From: an uncultured Bacilli bacterium
Lineage (GTDB): Bacteria; Bacillota_I; Bacilli_A; RFN20; CAG-826
Assembly (NCBI GenBank): GCA_905236085.1
Contig: CAJOOD010000098.1
Coordinates: 1 to 28,877, forward strand
DNA length: 28,877 nt
Reading direction: 5' to 3'
The number at the start of each line of letters is the position of its first letter. Position 1 is the first letter of the stretch. The notes beneath the pieces were generated by a model. It was not told where the DNA came from and did no database searches. It saw only the letters and a list, made by a program, of their open reading frames with translations. Positions 14,603 to 23,572 of this stretch are shown here, one piece after another. Made by a program: the position numbers and the translations under genes.

Positions 14603-15727
14603 ATGGACCATAAAGTAGCCGCTATTATACTTGCTGGAGGCAAAGGAACCAGGCTCGAATTTTTAACTAAGAAAGTGGCAAAACCCGCTGTCGGATTTGC
14701 TGCAAAATACCGTATTATTGACTTTCCCTTATCTAATTGTGCAAATACAGGCATAAAAGTTGTTGGTGTTTGTACACAATATGAATCGACCTTACTAGAG
14801 ACATATCTCGGTAGCGGTGAAAAGTGGGGCATTAATGGAAATGGCTCAACATTTACATCCCTATCACCTAGACAAACTGAAGAAGGTGCTAACTGGTATA
14901 AAGGAACTGCTGATGCCATATGGCAAAATGCTGAATTCATTGATTCACAAAATGTAGAATATGTCTTAGTTCTATCAGGCGATCACATTTATAAAACCAC
15001 ATATAATGATATGATTTCTTTACATGTGAATTCTAATGCTGCAGCGACTATTTCTGTCATACCAGTCCCAATGAAAGAGGCTTCAAGATTTGGAATTATG
15101 GAAGTTGATGAAAATGATCAAATCGTCAAATTCCAAGAAAAACCAAAAGAACCTAAATCTAATTTAGCCAGTATGGGCGTATATGTCTTTACTTGGAAGA
15201 CATTAAGAAGATATCTAAAAAGAGACGCAACTGATGAAAATTCATCACACGACTTTGGCAAAGATATCATTCCTGCCTTATTAAAAGATGAAAAGAAATT
15301 AATGGCCTACCGTTATGAAAAATATTGGAAAGATGTAGGAACTATTTCTTCCTTGCATGAAGCCAATATGGATTTAATTGAAGGCAAAGATGAATTAGGT
15401 CTATATGAAACCAAAGACGGTCTTATTTATACCGAAGATACAAGAAGTGTTCCACAATATATCGGTCCTAAAGCTAATGTAACCAAATCATTAGTTAACC
15501 AAGGCGCGATTATTATGGGCAATATCAATAACTGCGTTGTATCTGATGAAGTAATTATCGAAGAAGGAGCGGAATTAAATCGCTGTGTCGTCATGTCTGG
15601 CGCGAAAGTGAGTAATGGCGCAAAAATTAAAAATGCCATTATCGCTCCTGGTATCGTTATCGAAGAAAATGAAGAAATCAATCTCTATAGCGATGAGATT
15701 GTTTTAGTGACAAATAGGAGGAATTAA
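14603..15727 (+). CDS. glgC: Glucose-1-phosphate adenylyltransferase, catalytic subunit
   Basis: Makes ADP-glucose and pyrophosphate from ATP and glucose 1-phosphate, the committed step to glycogen. 374 residues. N-terminal nucleotidyltransferase domain: Gly-Gly-Lys-Gly-Thr-Arg (12-17), AKPAVGFAAKYRIIDF (26-41), WYKGTADA (98-105), the metal-binding Ser-Gly-Asp-His (125-128), HDFGKDIIP (216-224) and Trp-Lys-Asp-Val-Gly-Thr (242-247). The C-terminal third has the hexapeptide-repeat pattern of a left-handed beta helix. First gene of a three-gene glg operon, with a strong Shine-Dalgarno at 14590-14596. In Firmicutes GlgC works as a heterotetramer with GlgD, which is next. Allosteric sites cannot be judged by eye. 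Confidence 0.96.
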   Translation: MDHKVAAIILAGGKGTRLEFLTKKVAKPAVGFAAKYRIIDFPLSNCANTGIKVVGVCTQYESTLLETYLGSGEKWGINGNGSTFTSLSPRQTEEGANWYKGTADAIWQNAEFIDSQNVEYVLVLSGDHIYKTTYNDMISLHVNSNAAATISVIPVPMKEASRFGIMEVDENDQIVKFQEKPKEPKSNLASMGVYVFTWKTLRRYLKRDATDENSSHDFGKDIIPALLKDEKKLMAYRYEKYWKDVGTISSLHEANMDLIEGKDELGLYETKDGLIYTEDTRSVPQYIGPKANVTKSLVNQGAIIMGNINNCVVSDEVIIEEGAELNRCVVMSGAKVSNGAKIKNAIIAPGIVIEENEEINLYSDEIVLVTNRRN

Positions 15728-15728
15728 T

Positions 15729-16850
15729 ATGTATAACAGTAGAAAAATACTTGGTATTTGTGATTTACACGAATCCCCTAATATTGGCGGTTTCTCCTCT
15801 AAAAGATCATTTGGAACAACTACTTTCTTAGGTAGATATGCCATTATGGACTTCACCTTATCTAATTTCGCTAATTCCAATATCGATGGTGTTTGTATCC
15901 TAGTCGATAAATTTTACCATTCCGTTATCGCTCATGTCGATTCTGGTAAGCAATGGACATCTAACACTAAAGTCGGTTTTGAATATCTCATGTTTAATGA
16001 AGATTTGGTCTATAAACCAGCCTTAAATAACGATGTTAACAATATTAGAATCAATAAAGCAATTTTTGATAAATTAGATTTTAATTTTGTCGTTATTGCT
16101 CCAGTTCATTACTTAAGTTCTATGGACTTTAGACCAATTATTGAACAACACATTGAATCTAAAGCCAAAATTACCGCAGTCTATGTTCCTATTCATGATG
16201 GCAAAAATACTTTTACTAAGTCCACCGTACTCAGCTTTAATAAAGATGGTACAGTTAAGAAATTTAGAAAGAATCCAAAAACCAAGGACGATATCGATGT
16301 CTCATTAGATACCTTTGTTATCTCTAGAGATACATTTGATTATATTGTTGAAAGACAAGGAGAAATATCAGAATTATATACTTTAAAAGAGATGATTTCT
16401 TGGCTTAACGATCATGAAGAATTACATGTTCACGCCTATAAATTTGAACACTATGTCTTACCTATTATGTCTATGAATGATTATCTTAATGGTTCTTACG
16501 AACTATTAACATATGATAATAGAAGAAGAATATTTAGAAGTGATTGGCCAATTTCCACAACAACACACGACACACCTCCAACTAAATATGGAGAAAATGC
16601 TGATGTTAAAGAATCCATTGTTTCTAATGGATGTGTAATAGATGGAAAAGTTAAACATTCCATTTTATCTCGTAAAGTAGTCGTGGAGAAGGGTGCCTCT
16701 GTATCTGATTGCATAATCTTTACCAACACCGTTATTAAAAAAGGCGTAAAACTCGCCTATGTCAATGTTGATAAGAATTGTGTAATTACCAAATCAATGC
16801 GAGGAACACCTGAAGATCCAATCTTCATCAAAGGGGGAAGCAAATTCTAA
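15729..16850 (+). CDS. glgD: Glucose-1-phosphate adenylyltransferase, regulatory subunit GlgD
   Basis: 373 residues, aligned along its whole length with the GlgC fold but without its active site. The Gly-Gly-x-Gly-x-Arg loop is replaced by a Pro-Asn-Ile-Gly-Gly-Phe stretch (17-22). The GlgC metal-site SGDH region reads Ala-Pro-Val-His-Tyr. The sugar-site YxxYWKDVGT segment reads FEHYVLPIMSMNDY. Family features kept: RSFGTTTFLGRYAIMDFTLSN (26-46), and a C-terminal beta-helix repeat domain. GlgD is known in Firmicutes to stimulate GlgC in a mixed tetramer; on its own it is nearly inactive. GGAGG inside the end of glgC (15718-15722) drives translation. The stop overlaps the glgA start by one base. 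Confidence 0.93.
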   Translation: MYNSRKILGICDLHESPNIGGFSSKRSFGTTTFLGRYAIMDFTLSNFANSNIDGVCILVDKFYHSVIAHVDSGKQWTSNTKVGFEYLMFNEDLVYKPALNNDVNNIRINKAIFDKLDFNFVVIAPVHYLSSMDFRPIIEQHIESKAKITAVYVPIHDGKNTFTKSTVLSFNKDGTVKKFRKNPKTKDDIDVSLDTFVISRDTFDYIVERQGEISELYTLKEMISWLNDHEELHVHAYKFEHYVLPIMSMNDYLNGSYELLTYDNRRRIFRSDWPISTTTHDTPPTKYGENADVKESIVSNGCVIDGKVKHSILSRKVVVEKGASVSDCIIFTNTVIKKGVKLAYVNVDKNCVITKSMRGTPEDPIFIKGGSKF

Positions 16851-18286
16851 TGAAAATTGCAATGGTAGCATCAGAAGCTAATCCGCTTGCTAAAACTGGT
16901 GGCTTAGCTGATGTGGTCTATTCTTTAAGCGAAGAATTCGTTAAAAATGGAGAAGAGACCATCATAATTATGCCTTATTATGGTAACTTTAAAGGCATGA
17001 TAAGAGAAAATATTGAAAAAGTAGCCTCCTATAGCGTTTATCTATCATGGAGAATCGCTTATGTTGAGGCATATAAAACTGTTATAAATGGTATCACTTA
17101 TTATCTATTAGATAATCAACAATATTTTAATCGTGGACATCTATATGGTGATTATGATGATGGAGAAAGATTTGCTTTCTTCACTTTGGCCGCGAAAGCA
17201 TTATTCTCACATATTAATTTCGCTCCAGATATCATCCATATCCATGACTGGCAACCAGGCATGCTCCCATGTCTAATTAAAAGCGAAAAGCCAAGAGAAG
17301 AAATATTTAAGAATACCAAATTTGTATTAACCATCCATAATCCTGCTTTCCAAGGATTATGTGCGAGAAATGCACTTAGTGAATTATATAATCTACCTGT
17401 CTCATTATATGATGATGGAACAGTGAGATTTAATGGACAAGTATCAACCTTAAAGAGTGCGATTATGTTCTCTGATAAGATAACTACCGTTTCTCCAACT
17501 CATAGAAACGAATTATTAAACGAAGAGACATCGATGGGATTAAGCAATGTCATTCGTCTAAGAGAATGGGATTTCTGCGGATTCTTAAATGGTATTGATA
17601 ATAAGGAATTTGATCCAGAAAATGATGAAAAAATCCTGCAAAAGTTCAATAAAAAATCATTTTATCAAGGAAAAGAGGCTAATAAGAAGGACTTATTACA
17701 GGCTTTCCGCTTAGAAGAAAATGATCAACCTGTCTTTGCTTTAGTTTCACGTTTAACTTGGCAAAAAGGTGTCGACTTATTAATCCCGGCTTGTTATCAT
17801 CTCGCTTCTAAAGGATGCAAAGTCATCGTCTTAGGAAGTGGAGAATATAACGCTGAACAAGAATTTGAAAGATTAAGAGGAACCTATCCAGAAAATGTTG
17901 GCATCTATATCGGCTATAATTCTGATTTAGCCCATAAGATATACGCTGGTTCTGATTTATTCTTAATGCCATCTTTATTTGAACCATGTGGCATAGGTCA
18001 AATGATTGCCCAACGTTATGGAACCTTACCGATAGTAAGAAGAACTGGCGGACTAAAAGATTCAGTCATCGGCTTTAATGAAAAGAATGCTGAATACGCG
18101 AATGGTTTCAGTTTTGATGATTATAAAGCATCGGCTTTAATTAATACTTGCGATTGGATTTTAGATATTTACTATAATAGAAAAGATTTATTCAACAAAT
18201 TAGCGATTAACGCTCTAGAAACCAATAATTCATGGAGCAAATCCTGTGAATTATATCTTGGATTATATAAATCTTTGTTGGGGTAA
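16850..18286 (+). CDS. glgA: Glycogen synthase (ADP-glucose type, GT5)
   Basis: Transfers glucose from ADP-glucose to a growing alpha-1,4-glucan. 478 residues, the family norm. Lys-Thr-Gly-Gly-Leu-Ala-Asp-Val (15-22) binds ADP-glucose; HDWQPGMLP is in the N-terminal Rossmann domain. SRLTWQKGVDLL opens the C-terminal domain, and EPCGIGQMIAQRYGTLPIVRRTGGL carries the catalytic Glu and the second KTGG-like loop. GGGGGA about ten bases upstream, inside the end of glgD, acts as Shine-Dalgarno. Neither a branching enzyme (glgB) nor a phosphorylase (glgP) follows, unlike the B. subtilis glgBCDAP operon; those genes would have to be elsewhere. The next gene, leuS, starts four bases after the stop. 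Confidence 0.96.
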   Translation: MKIAMVASEANPLAKTGGLADVVYSLSEEFVKNGEETIIIMPYYGNFKGMIRENIEKVASYSVYLSWRIAYVEAYKTVINGITYYLLDNQQYFNRGHLYGDYDDGERFAFFTLAAKALFSHINFAPDIIHIHDWQPGMLPCLIKSEKPREEIFKNTKFVLTIHNPAFQGLCARNALSELYNLPVSLYDDGTVRFNGQVSTLKSAIMFSDKITTVSPTHRNELLNEETSMGLSNVIRLREWDFCGFLNGIDNKEFDPENDEKILQKFNKKSFYQGKEANKKDLLQAFRLEENDQPVFALVSRLTWQKGVDLLIPACYHLASKGCKVIVLGSGEYNAEQEFERLRGTYPENVGIYIGYNSDLAHKIYAGSDLFLMPSLFEPCGIGQMIAQRYGTLPIVRRTGGLKDSVIGFNEKNAEYANGFSFDDYKASALINTCDWILDIYYNRKDLFNKLAINALETNNSWSKSCELYLGLYKSLLG

Positions 18287-18290
18287 CTTT

Positions 18291-20693
18291 ATGAAATATG
18301 ATCATCTAATAATTGACAAAAAATGGCAAAAGAGATGGGAAGAAGAGAACTGTTTTTACTGTGACGTTCATGATTTTTCTAAACCTAAATATTATGTTCT
18401 AGACATGTTTCCATATCCATCAGGACAAGGTTTACACGTTGGACATCCAGAAGGTTATACCGCGACTGATGCCGTAGCAAGAATGAAAAGAATGCAAGGC
18501 TATAATGTCTTACATCCTATGGGCTATGACTCTTTTGGTTTGCCTGCCGAACAATATGCAATAAAGACTGGTAATCATCCAGGCGGATTTACCGAACAAA
18601 ACATAGAAACATTTACTAGACAATTAAAAATGCTAGGTTTCTCTTATGACTGGAGTAAAGAAATATCCACCTGTGATCCGTCATTTTATAAATGGACTCA
18701 ATGGATTTTTAAACAATTCTATTTAAAAGGATTAGCCAAACAAATCGATATGCCAGTTAACTGGTGTGAAGAATTAGGAACAGTTTTAGCTAATGATGAA
18801 GTAATTGATGGAAAATCCGAAAGAGGTGGATATCCAGTTACAAGAATCAATATGAAACAATGGGTTATGGATATCCCAAAATATGCCGAAAAATTATTAG
18901 ATGGTTTAAATGATTTAGATTGGCCTTCCTCTACGATTGAAATGCAAAGAAACTGGATTGGCAAATCCATCGGCGCTCAAATAACATTCAAAATCAAAGA
19001 TAGCGATTTATCTTTTGATGTCTTTACCACTCGAGCGGATACATTATATGGCTGTACTTATTGTGTATTAGCTCCTGAAAATCCATTAGTGGAAAAAATT
19101 ACCACCAAAGATAGATTAGAAGAAGTTAAAAAATATCAAGAATTTGCTTCAAGAAAATCAGACTTAGAAAGAACTGAACTCAATAAAGAAAAAACTGGTA
19201 CCTTTACTGGTGCCTACGCCATTAACCCAATTAATGGAAGAGTCGTACCAGTATTTATCGGTGATTATGTTTTAGCCTCTTATGGTACAGGCGCGGTGAT
19301 GGCCGTACCAGCACATGACCAAAGAGATTATGAATTTGCTAAAAAACACAATTTAGAAATGATTCAAGTTCTTGAAGGTGATATTTCTGAACATGCGATG
19401 GAAGATGATGCTAAACACATTAATTCTGATATTGCCAATGGATTAAATATTGAAAAAGCCAAAGAAGTTATCATCAAAGCCTTAGAAGAAAAAGGCTTAG
19501 GCAAATCTAAAACCAATTATAAATTAAGAGAATGGGTATTTGCTCGACAAAGATATTGGGGAGAACCAATACCTGTCGTTCATTATGAAGACCATGATGA
19601 AGTGCTAAAAGACTGCGAATTGCCACTTATTTTGCCAGAATTGGAAGATTATAAACCGAAAATCAGTGGAACTTCTCCTTTAGCTAACGCGACTAGTTGG
19701 GTTGAAGTTACTAACGAAAAAGGAGAAAAAGGGCATAGAGAAACTAACACTATGCCAGGCTCCGCAGGATCTAGCTGGTATTTCATGAGATATATCGATC
19801 CACACAATGATGAAGCTTTCGCGGACTATGAATTATTAAAGCATTGGCTACCTGTGGATTTATATATCGGCGGACCTGAGCATGCGGTTGGCCACTTATT
19901 ATATTCTCGTTTCTGGACTAATTTCTTATATGATGAAGGCTATTCTCCAGTCAAAGAACCATTTAAAAAATTATTCCATCAAGGAATGATATTGGGCTCT
20001 AATGGCGAAAAGATGTCTAAATCACGTGGTAATGTTGTTAATCCAGATGATGTTGTCAAAGAATATGGTACTGACGCTCTTAGATTATATGAGATGTTCA
20101 TGGGTCCGCTTGAAGCCTCTCTACCTTGGTCAAGTGGTGGATTAGAAGGCGCTAGAAGATGGCTTGATAGAGTCTATCGTTTATTCACCGAAGAAGAATT
20201 TACTTCTAAATTTAGCAATGAAAATTCTAAAGAATTAGATTATGTTTATAATTTTACCGTGAAGAAAGTCACTTCTGATTATGAAAACCTTCAATTCAAT
20301 ACCGCGATATCACAAATGATGATATTCATTAATGAAGTATATAAAGCTAAATCAATTTATTTGTCATATCTAGAAGGCTTTATTAAAATGCTAGACTGTA
20401 TCGCTCCACATATATGTGAAGAGATATGGGCATTATTAGGACATAATAATGTCATAGTATATGAATCATGGCCTACATATGATGAATCTAAATTAGTAAA
20501 ACAAGAAATCGAAATTGGTGTTCAAGTTAATGGAAAATTAAGAGCAGCCATCGTTATTCCTGTTGACGCTAGCGAAGATGAAATCAAAGAAATTGCCTTA
20601 TCACAAGAAGGTATTAAAAGACATACCGAAGGTAAGGAAATTAAAAAAATCATTGTTATTAAGGGCAAAATAGTTAATATTGTTGCTGTTTAA
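18291..20693 (+). CDS. leuS: Leucyl-tRNA synthetase
   Basis: Class I synthetase charging tRNA-Leu, with an editing domain against near-cognate amino acids. I start at 18291 (MKYDHLIIDKKWQ), after the glgA stop, because an upstream ATG at 18246 would put 15 unrelated residues inside glgA. Length 800, as in B. subtilis. Motifs: His-Val-Gly-His (49-52) within PYPSGQGLHVGHPEGY, the CP1 editing domain from about 220 to 400 with TTRADTLYG and AVPAHDQRD, and Lys-Met-Ser-Lys-Ser (574-578). A C-terminal anticodon-binding region and small C-terminal domain follow. The Shine-Dalgarno is weak (GGGG ten bases upstream). The gap before it is too short for a T-box. Read-through from glgA is likely. Confidence 0.97.
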   Translation: MKYDHLIIDKKWQKRWEEENCFYCDVHDFSKPKYYVLDMFPYPSGQGLHVGHPEGYTATDAVARMKRMQGYNVLHPMGYDSFGLPAEQYAIKTGNHPGGFTEQNIETFTRQLKMLGFSYDWSKEISTCDPSFYKWTQWIFKQFYLKGLAKQIDMPVNWCEELGTVLANDEVIDGKSERGGYPVTRINMKQWVMDIPKYAEKLLDGLNDLDWPSSTIEMQRNWIGKSIGAQITFKIKDSDLSFDVFTTRADTLYGCTYCVLAPENPLVEKITTKDRLEEVKKYQEFASRKSDLERTELNKEKTGTFTGAYAINPINGRVVPVFIGDYVLASYGTGAVMAVPAHDQRDYEFAKKHNLEMIQVLEGDISEHAMEDDAKHINSDIANGLNIEKAKEVIIKALEEKGLGKSKTNYKLREWVFARQRYWGEPIPVVHYEDHDEVLKDCELPLILPELEDYKPKISGTSPLANATSWVEVTNEKGEKGHRETNTMPGSAGSSWYFMRYIDPHNDEAFADYELLKHWLPVDLYIGGPEHAVGHLLYSRFWTNFLYDEGYSPVKEPFKKLFHQGMILGSNGEKMSKSRGNVVNPDDVVKEYGTDALRLYEMFMGPLEASLPWSSGGLEGARRWLDRVYRLFTEEEFTSKFSNENSKELDYVYNFTVKKVTSDYENLQFNTAISQMMIFINEVYKAKSIYLSYLEGFIKMLDCIAPHICEEIWALLGHNNVIVYESWPTYDESKLVKQEIEIGVQVNGKLRAAIVIPVDASEDEIKEIALSQEGIKRHTEGKEIKKIIVIKGKIVNIVAV

Positions 20694-20755
20694 TAAAAAA
20701 GAACTAAAAATTTATGATCGCACGATACCCTTAAGGGATTGTAGCAGGAGGTATT

Positions 20756-21538
20756 ATGAAAATTTTAGTTGATGTCGGCAATTCACGTATTGGTCTTGCT
20801 GCGTATGAAAGTGGAGCGATAAAACGCACGCTATTCATAACCACCAATAAGAATGCGACAGATGATGAACTGTTACGCATTTATAATTCTTTACTTGAAG
20901 ATGATATTTATTCATTAAAGAACAAAACTGCTGAATCTATTCTAATCTCTTCAGTAGTGCCTAGTTTAAATCATGCCTTAGGCTCAGCCTTAGAAAGATT
21001 ATTTAAAACTAAGGCAAAATTTGTCTCCCCTGGTATTAAAACAGGACTAATTCTTAGGACAGATAATCCTAATGAAATAGGAGCGGATATCATTTGTGAT
21101 TCCATCGCGGCAAAAGAGATCTATTCTTATCCCACTGCAATTATTGATTTAGGAACCGCTACTAAGATATTATTCATTGATAAGAATGGAGCGTTTTCTG
21201 GCGCTATAATTGCTCCTGGGTTACGACTTAGCGCTAAATCATTATTTGATGGTGCATCATTATTGCCTAACATCGAATTAAAAATGCCAAAAAAAGTAGT
21301 GGGGAAAAATACAATAGATTGTATGACTTCTGGCATTGTTTATGGTCATTATTCGATGATAAAAGGACTTTTAGAAAACGCTGAAAAAGAATTTGGCTAT
21401 ACATTTAAAAAAGTCCTAACAGGCGGAAATTCCTATCCGTTCTTGGATATTTTTCAAGAAAATGGATATATTTATGATGCTAATCTAGTCTTTAAAGGTC
21501 TAGAAATTATCGATAACAAAAATAGTGAGGGAAAATAA
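20756..21538 (+). CDS. coaX: Type III pantothenate kinase
   Basis: Phosphorylates pantothenate at the first step of coenzyme A synthesis; type III enzymes are of the ASKHA fold and are not inhibited by CoA. 260 residues, the normal length. Motifs: Asp-Val-Gly-Asn-Ser (6-10) for phosphate binding, the NPNEIGADI segment (104-112) with the likely catalytic Asp111 (the Arg that usually follows is Ile here), Asp-Leu-Gly-Thr-Ala-Thr-Lys (131-137) and an IIAPGL loop (151-156). A good AGGAGG (20746-20751) precedes the ATG. The 62-base gap after leuS holds a CCCTTAAGGG palindrome. The next gene is an ECF S component, which fits pantothenate uptake feeding this kinase. Confidence 0.94.
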   Translation: MKILVDVGNSRIGLAAYESGAIKRTLFITTNKNATDDELLRIYNSLLEDDIYSLKNKTAESILISSVVPSLNHALGSALERLFKTKAKFVSPGIKTGLILRTDNPNEIGADIICDSIAAKEIYSYPTAIIDLGTATKILFIDKNGAFSGAIIAPGLRLSAKSLFDGASLLPNIELKMPKKVVGKNTIDCMTSGIVYGHYSMIKGLLENAEKEFGYTFKKVLTGGNSYPFLDIFQENGYIYDANLVFKGLEIIDNKNSEGK

Positions 21539-21541
21539 AAA

Positions 21542-22174
21542 ATGAGAAATAGATTGATTAGAAAAATTACCGGAGTAGCCATGCTACTTGCCCTAGAAGT
21601 CATATTACAAATAATCGGCAATTATGTCGCAATTGGGCCAGTTAATGTTAATTTATCATTAATGCCAATTGCTATGGGCGCTATTTTATATGGTCCATTA
21701 GCGGGATTATTATTAGGCATGATTAATGGAGCTATCGTATTAATTAACGCTCAAGCCTTTTTAGCGGTATCGCCTGTTTGGACTGTTATCGTTTGTTTAA
21801 CGAAAACCGGTTTAGCTGGTTTAGCTTCTGGTTTCTTATTTAAATTATTTAAAGGAAAAGGAATTATTCCTGGTATTGTAGTTTGCTCTATGATTGTCCC
21901 TGTCATAAATACAGGAATATTTTCTATTGCTTGTTTAACAGTTTTAAGACCATGGTTAGACGGCTTATGTGAAGCATTATCAAATCCAAATGTAGGATAT
22001 GTCTTATTTATTGTAGTTATAGGTATTAATTTCTTATTTGAATTAGGAGTGGAAATAGTCTTGACTCCAGCCTTAATTTATACAATAAAGATTATAACAA
22101 GAAAATATGATATCGCCGATAACATAGGTAATGCGTTATACTTTAATAAGAATAAGGAAACAACAAGTGAATAG
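21542..22174 (+). CDS. ECF transporter substrate-binding (S) component, likely pantothenate (PanT-like)
   Basis: A 210-residue membrane protein with about six hydrophobic helices (roughly 10-30, 38-60, 63-85, 88-103, 108-134, 152-183), the architecture of energy-coupling factor S components. The basic N-terminus with small residues in the first helix (Ala13, Ala17) suits contact with the shared EcfT, and polar residues between helices 1 and 2 (Gly-Pro-Val-Asn-Val-Asn) suit a vitamin pocket. Substrate is inferred from context: it lies three bases after coaX. Riboflavin, folate or other vitamin specificities cannot be excluded from sequence alone. No EcfA/EcfT genes are here; S components of group II share a module encoded elsewhere. 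It is probably co-translated with coaX. Confidence 0.8.
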   Translation: MRNRLIRKITGVAMLLALEVILQIIGNYVAIGPVNVNLSLMPIAMGAILYGPLAGLLLGMINGAIVLINAQAFLAVSPVWTVIVCLTKTGLAGLASGFLFKLFKGKGIIPGIVVCSMIVPVINTGIFSIACLTVLRPWLDGLCEALSNPNVGYVLFIVVIGINFLFELGVEIVLTPALIYTIKIITRKYDIADNIGNALYFNKNKETTSE

Positions 22175-22190
22175 AAAGTTGGAAAAAGAT

Positions 22191-23570
22191 ATGAAAAAAA
22201 CACAATATGCAGAATTAGTCAAACCTTATCAAAAAGATTTATTAAACAACCTTAAAGAATTTGTCGCTATCGACTCAACTAATTATGGAACGATGAATGA
22301 TGAAAATAATCCTTTTGGTCCAGGTGTATCATGTGCTTTAGCCTTTATTGCTTCTCTTGCGGAGTCTGATGGCTTTAAAGTTAAAAATTATGATAATAAA
22401 ATCGTAGAGATATTATGTGGCGAAGAAGAAGAAAATGTCACCATTATGGCTCACGCTGATGTCGTACCAGCCACTGGTAAATGGACGGGTGAACCTTTTG
22501 TGGTTAGACAAAAAGGTGATATCTTATATGGTCGTGGAGTAAGTGATGATAAAGGTCCATGCCTAGCTTCTTATTATGCTTTAAAAGCTTTAAGAGATAA
22601 CAATAGAATTAAAGGCTATCAAGTTCGTCTCCTTGTCGGAGGAAATGAAGAATCTGGTTCCTTATGTATGGAGCATTATTTTAAAGAATTAAAAGCTAAA
22701 CAACCTACATATGGTTTTTCTCCAGATGCTGATTGGCCAGTTGTATTTGCTGAAAAAGGCATATTTAATTTTGTTGTCGAAGATGATTTTGATATTCCTG
22801 GATTGATATCTATTGAAGGTGGACTAGCCTCTAATGCTGTTATCGATTTGGCTAAAATAGTGGTCAATGATGAAAAATTTGTTAATGCTATTAAAGCCTT
22901 AGATAAAGTGACATCTAAGGTAGAAGAAAAAGACGGATTTTATTATATTGAAGTTTATGGAAAAGCCGCGCATGGAAGTGTTCCTCAATTTGGTATTAAC
23001 GCTGTTTTAGAATCTTTAGTAGCAATTGCTTCAGTAGCCAATAATGAAGAATTCACCAACTTAGTTAATAAACTTAATACCACTAATGGAGCGGGATTTA
23101 ATGCGGTAACAAAATCTGATACGATGGGCGAAAATTCCTCCAATTTGGGCATATTTTCTTTAAAAAATGGCCATTTGAAGGCAGTTGTTAATTTCCGTTT
23201 TGTTAACGGAACCAGTTATGAAGAGATGTCAAAAATTGTTATAGAAAACGCTAAACCAAGCAAGGTGAGTGTATCTGGACCTTCTGCTTTATTGTATTTC
23301 CCTAAGGATTCTCCACTTATCAGCACTTTGATGTCTTCATATCAAGAAGAAACAGGAGATTATAAATCAGAACCTATTTCTATGGGTGGTGGAACTTATG
23401 CTAAAGAGGCTGACAATGTCGTTGCCTTTGGCATGCAATATCAAGATTTTGATACCCATATGCATGAACCAGATGAAAGAGTTAGAATTTCTGATTTATA
23501 TGGAGCCATAGCTATATACGCCAATGCGATAGAAAAATTAGGATCATTAATAATTAATAAAAGGAAATAA
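22191..23570 (+). CDS. pepV: M20-family dipeptidase (PepV-like)
   Basis: Zinc-dependent cytosolic dipeptidase that finishes peptide breakdown. I start at 22191 (MKKTQYAEL); an ATG at 22131 would lie inside the previous gene and add 20 unrelated residues. 459 residues. Metal-site motifs: Met-Ala-His-Ala-Asp-Val-Val-Pro (86-93; His88), YGRGVSDDKGP (113-123; Asp120), Gly-Asn-Glu-Glu-Ser-Gly-Ser (151-157; Glu153-154), and a late His in Thr-His-Met-His-Glu-Pro-Asp-Glu near the C-terminus. AHGSVPQFG marks the lid/dimer-like domain typical of PepV and Sapep. Shine-Dalgarno is weak (GGAAAA). B. subtilis YtjP is the equivalent. Confidence 0.92.
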   Translation: MKKTQYAELVKPYQKDLLNNLKEFVAIDSTNYGTMNDENNPFGPGVSCALAFIASLAESDGFKVKNYDNKIVEILCGEEEENVTIMAHADVVPATGKWTGEPFVVRQKGDILYGRGVSDDKGPCLASYYALKALRDNNRIKGYQVRLLVGGNEESGSLCMEHYFKELKAKQPTYGFSPDADWPVVFAEKGIFNFVVEDDFDIPGLISIEGGLASNAVIDLAKIVVNDEKFVNAIKALDKVTSKVEEKDGFYYIEVYGKAAHGSVPQFGINAVLESLVAIASVANNEEFTNLVNKLNTTNGAGFNAVTKSDTMGENSSNLGIFSLKNGHLKAVVNFRFVNGTSYEEMSKIVIENAKPSKVSVSGPSALLYFPKDSPLISTLMSSYQEETGDYKSEPISMGGGTYAKEADNVVAFGMQYQDFDTHMHEPDERVRISDLYGAIAIYANAIEKLGSLIINKRK

Positions 23571-23572
23571 TA

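Noticed and set aside
14482..14940. A minus-strand reading frame over the start of glgC
   Set aside because: It overlaps the conserved 5' part of glgC in another frame, has no Shine-Dalgarno and shows no protein-like pattern. The same holds for the other short frames opposite real genes.
18287..18290. A T-box leader before leuS or tyrS
   Set aside because: The gaps are 4 bases (leuS) and 44 bases (tyrS), far too short for a T-box, and no stem I or T-box sequence is seen.
20728..20737. CCCTTAAGGG palindrome before coaX as an operator
   Set aside because: It is perfect but only 10 bp, has no flanking symmetry and no identifiable promoter nearby. Noted only.
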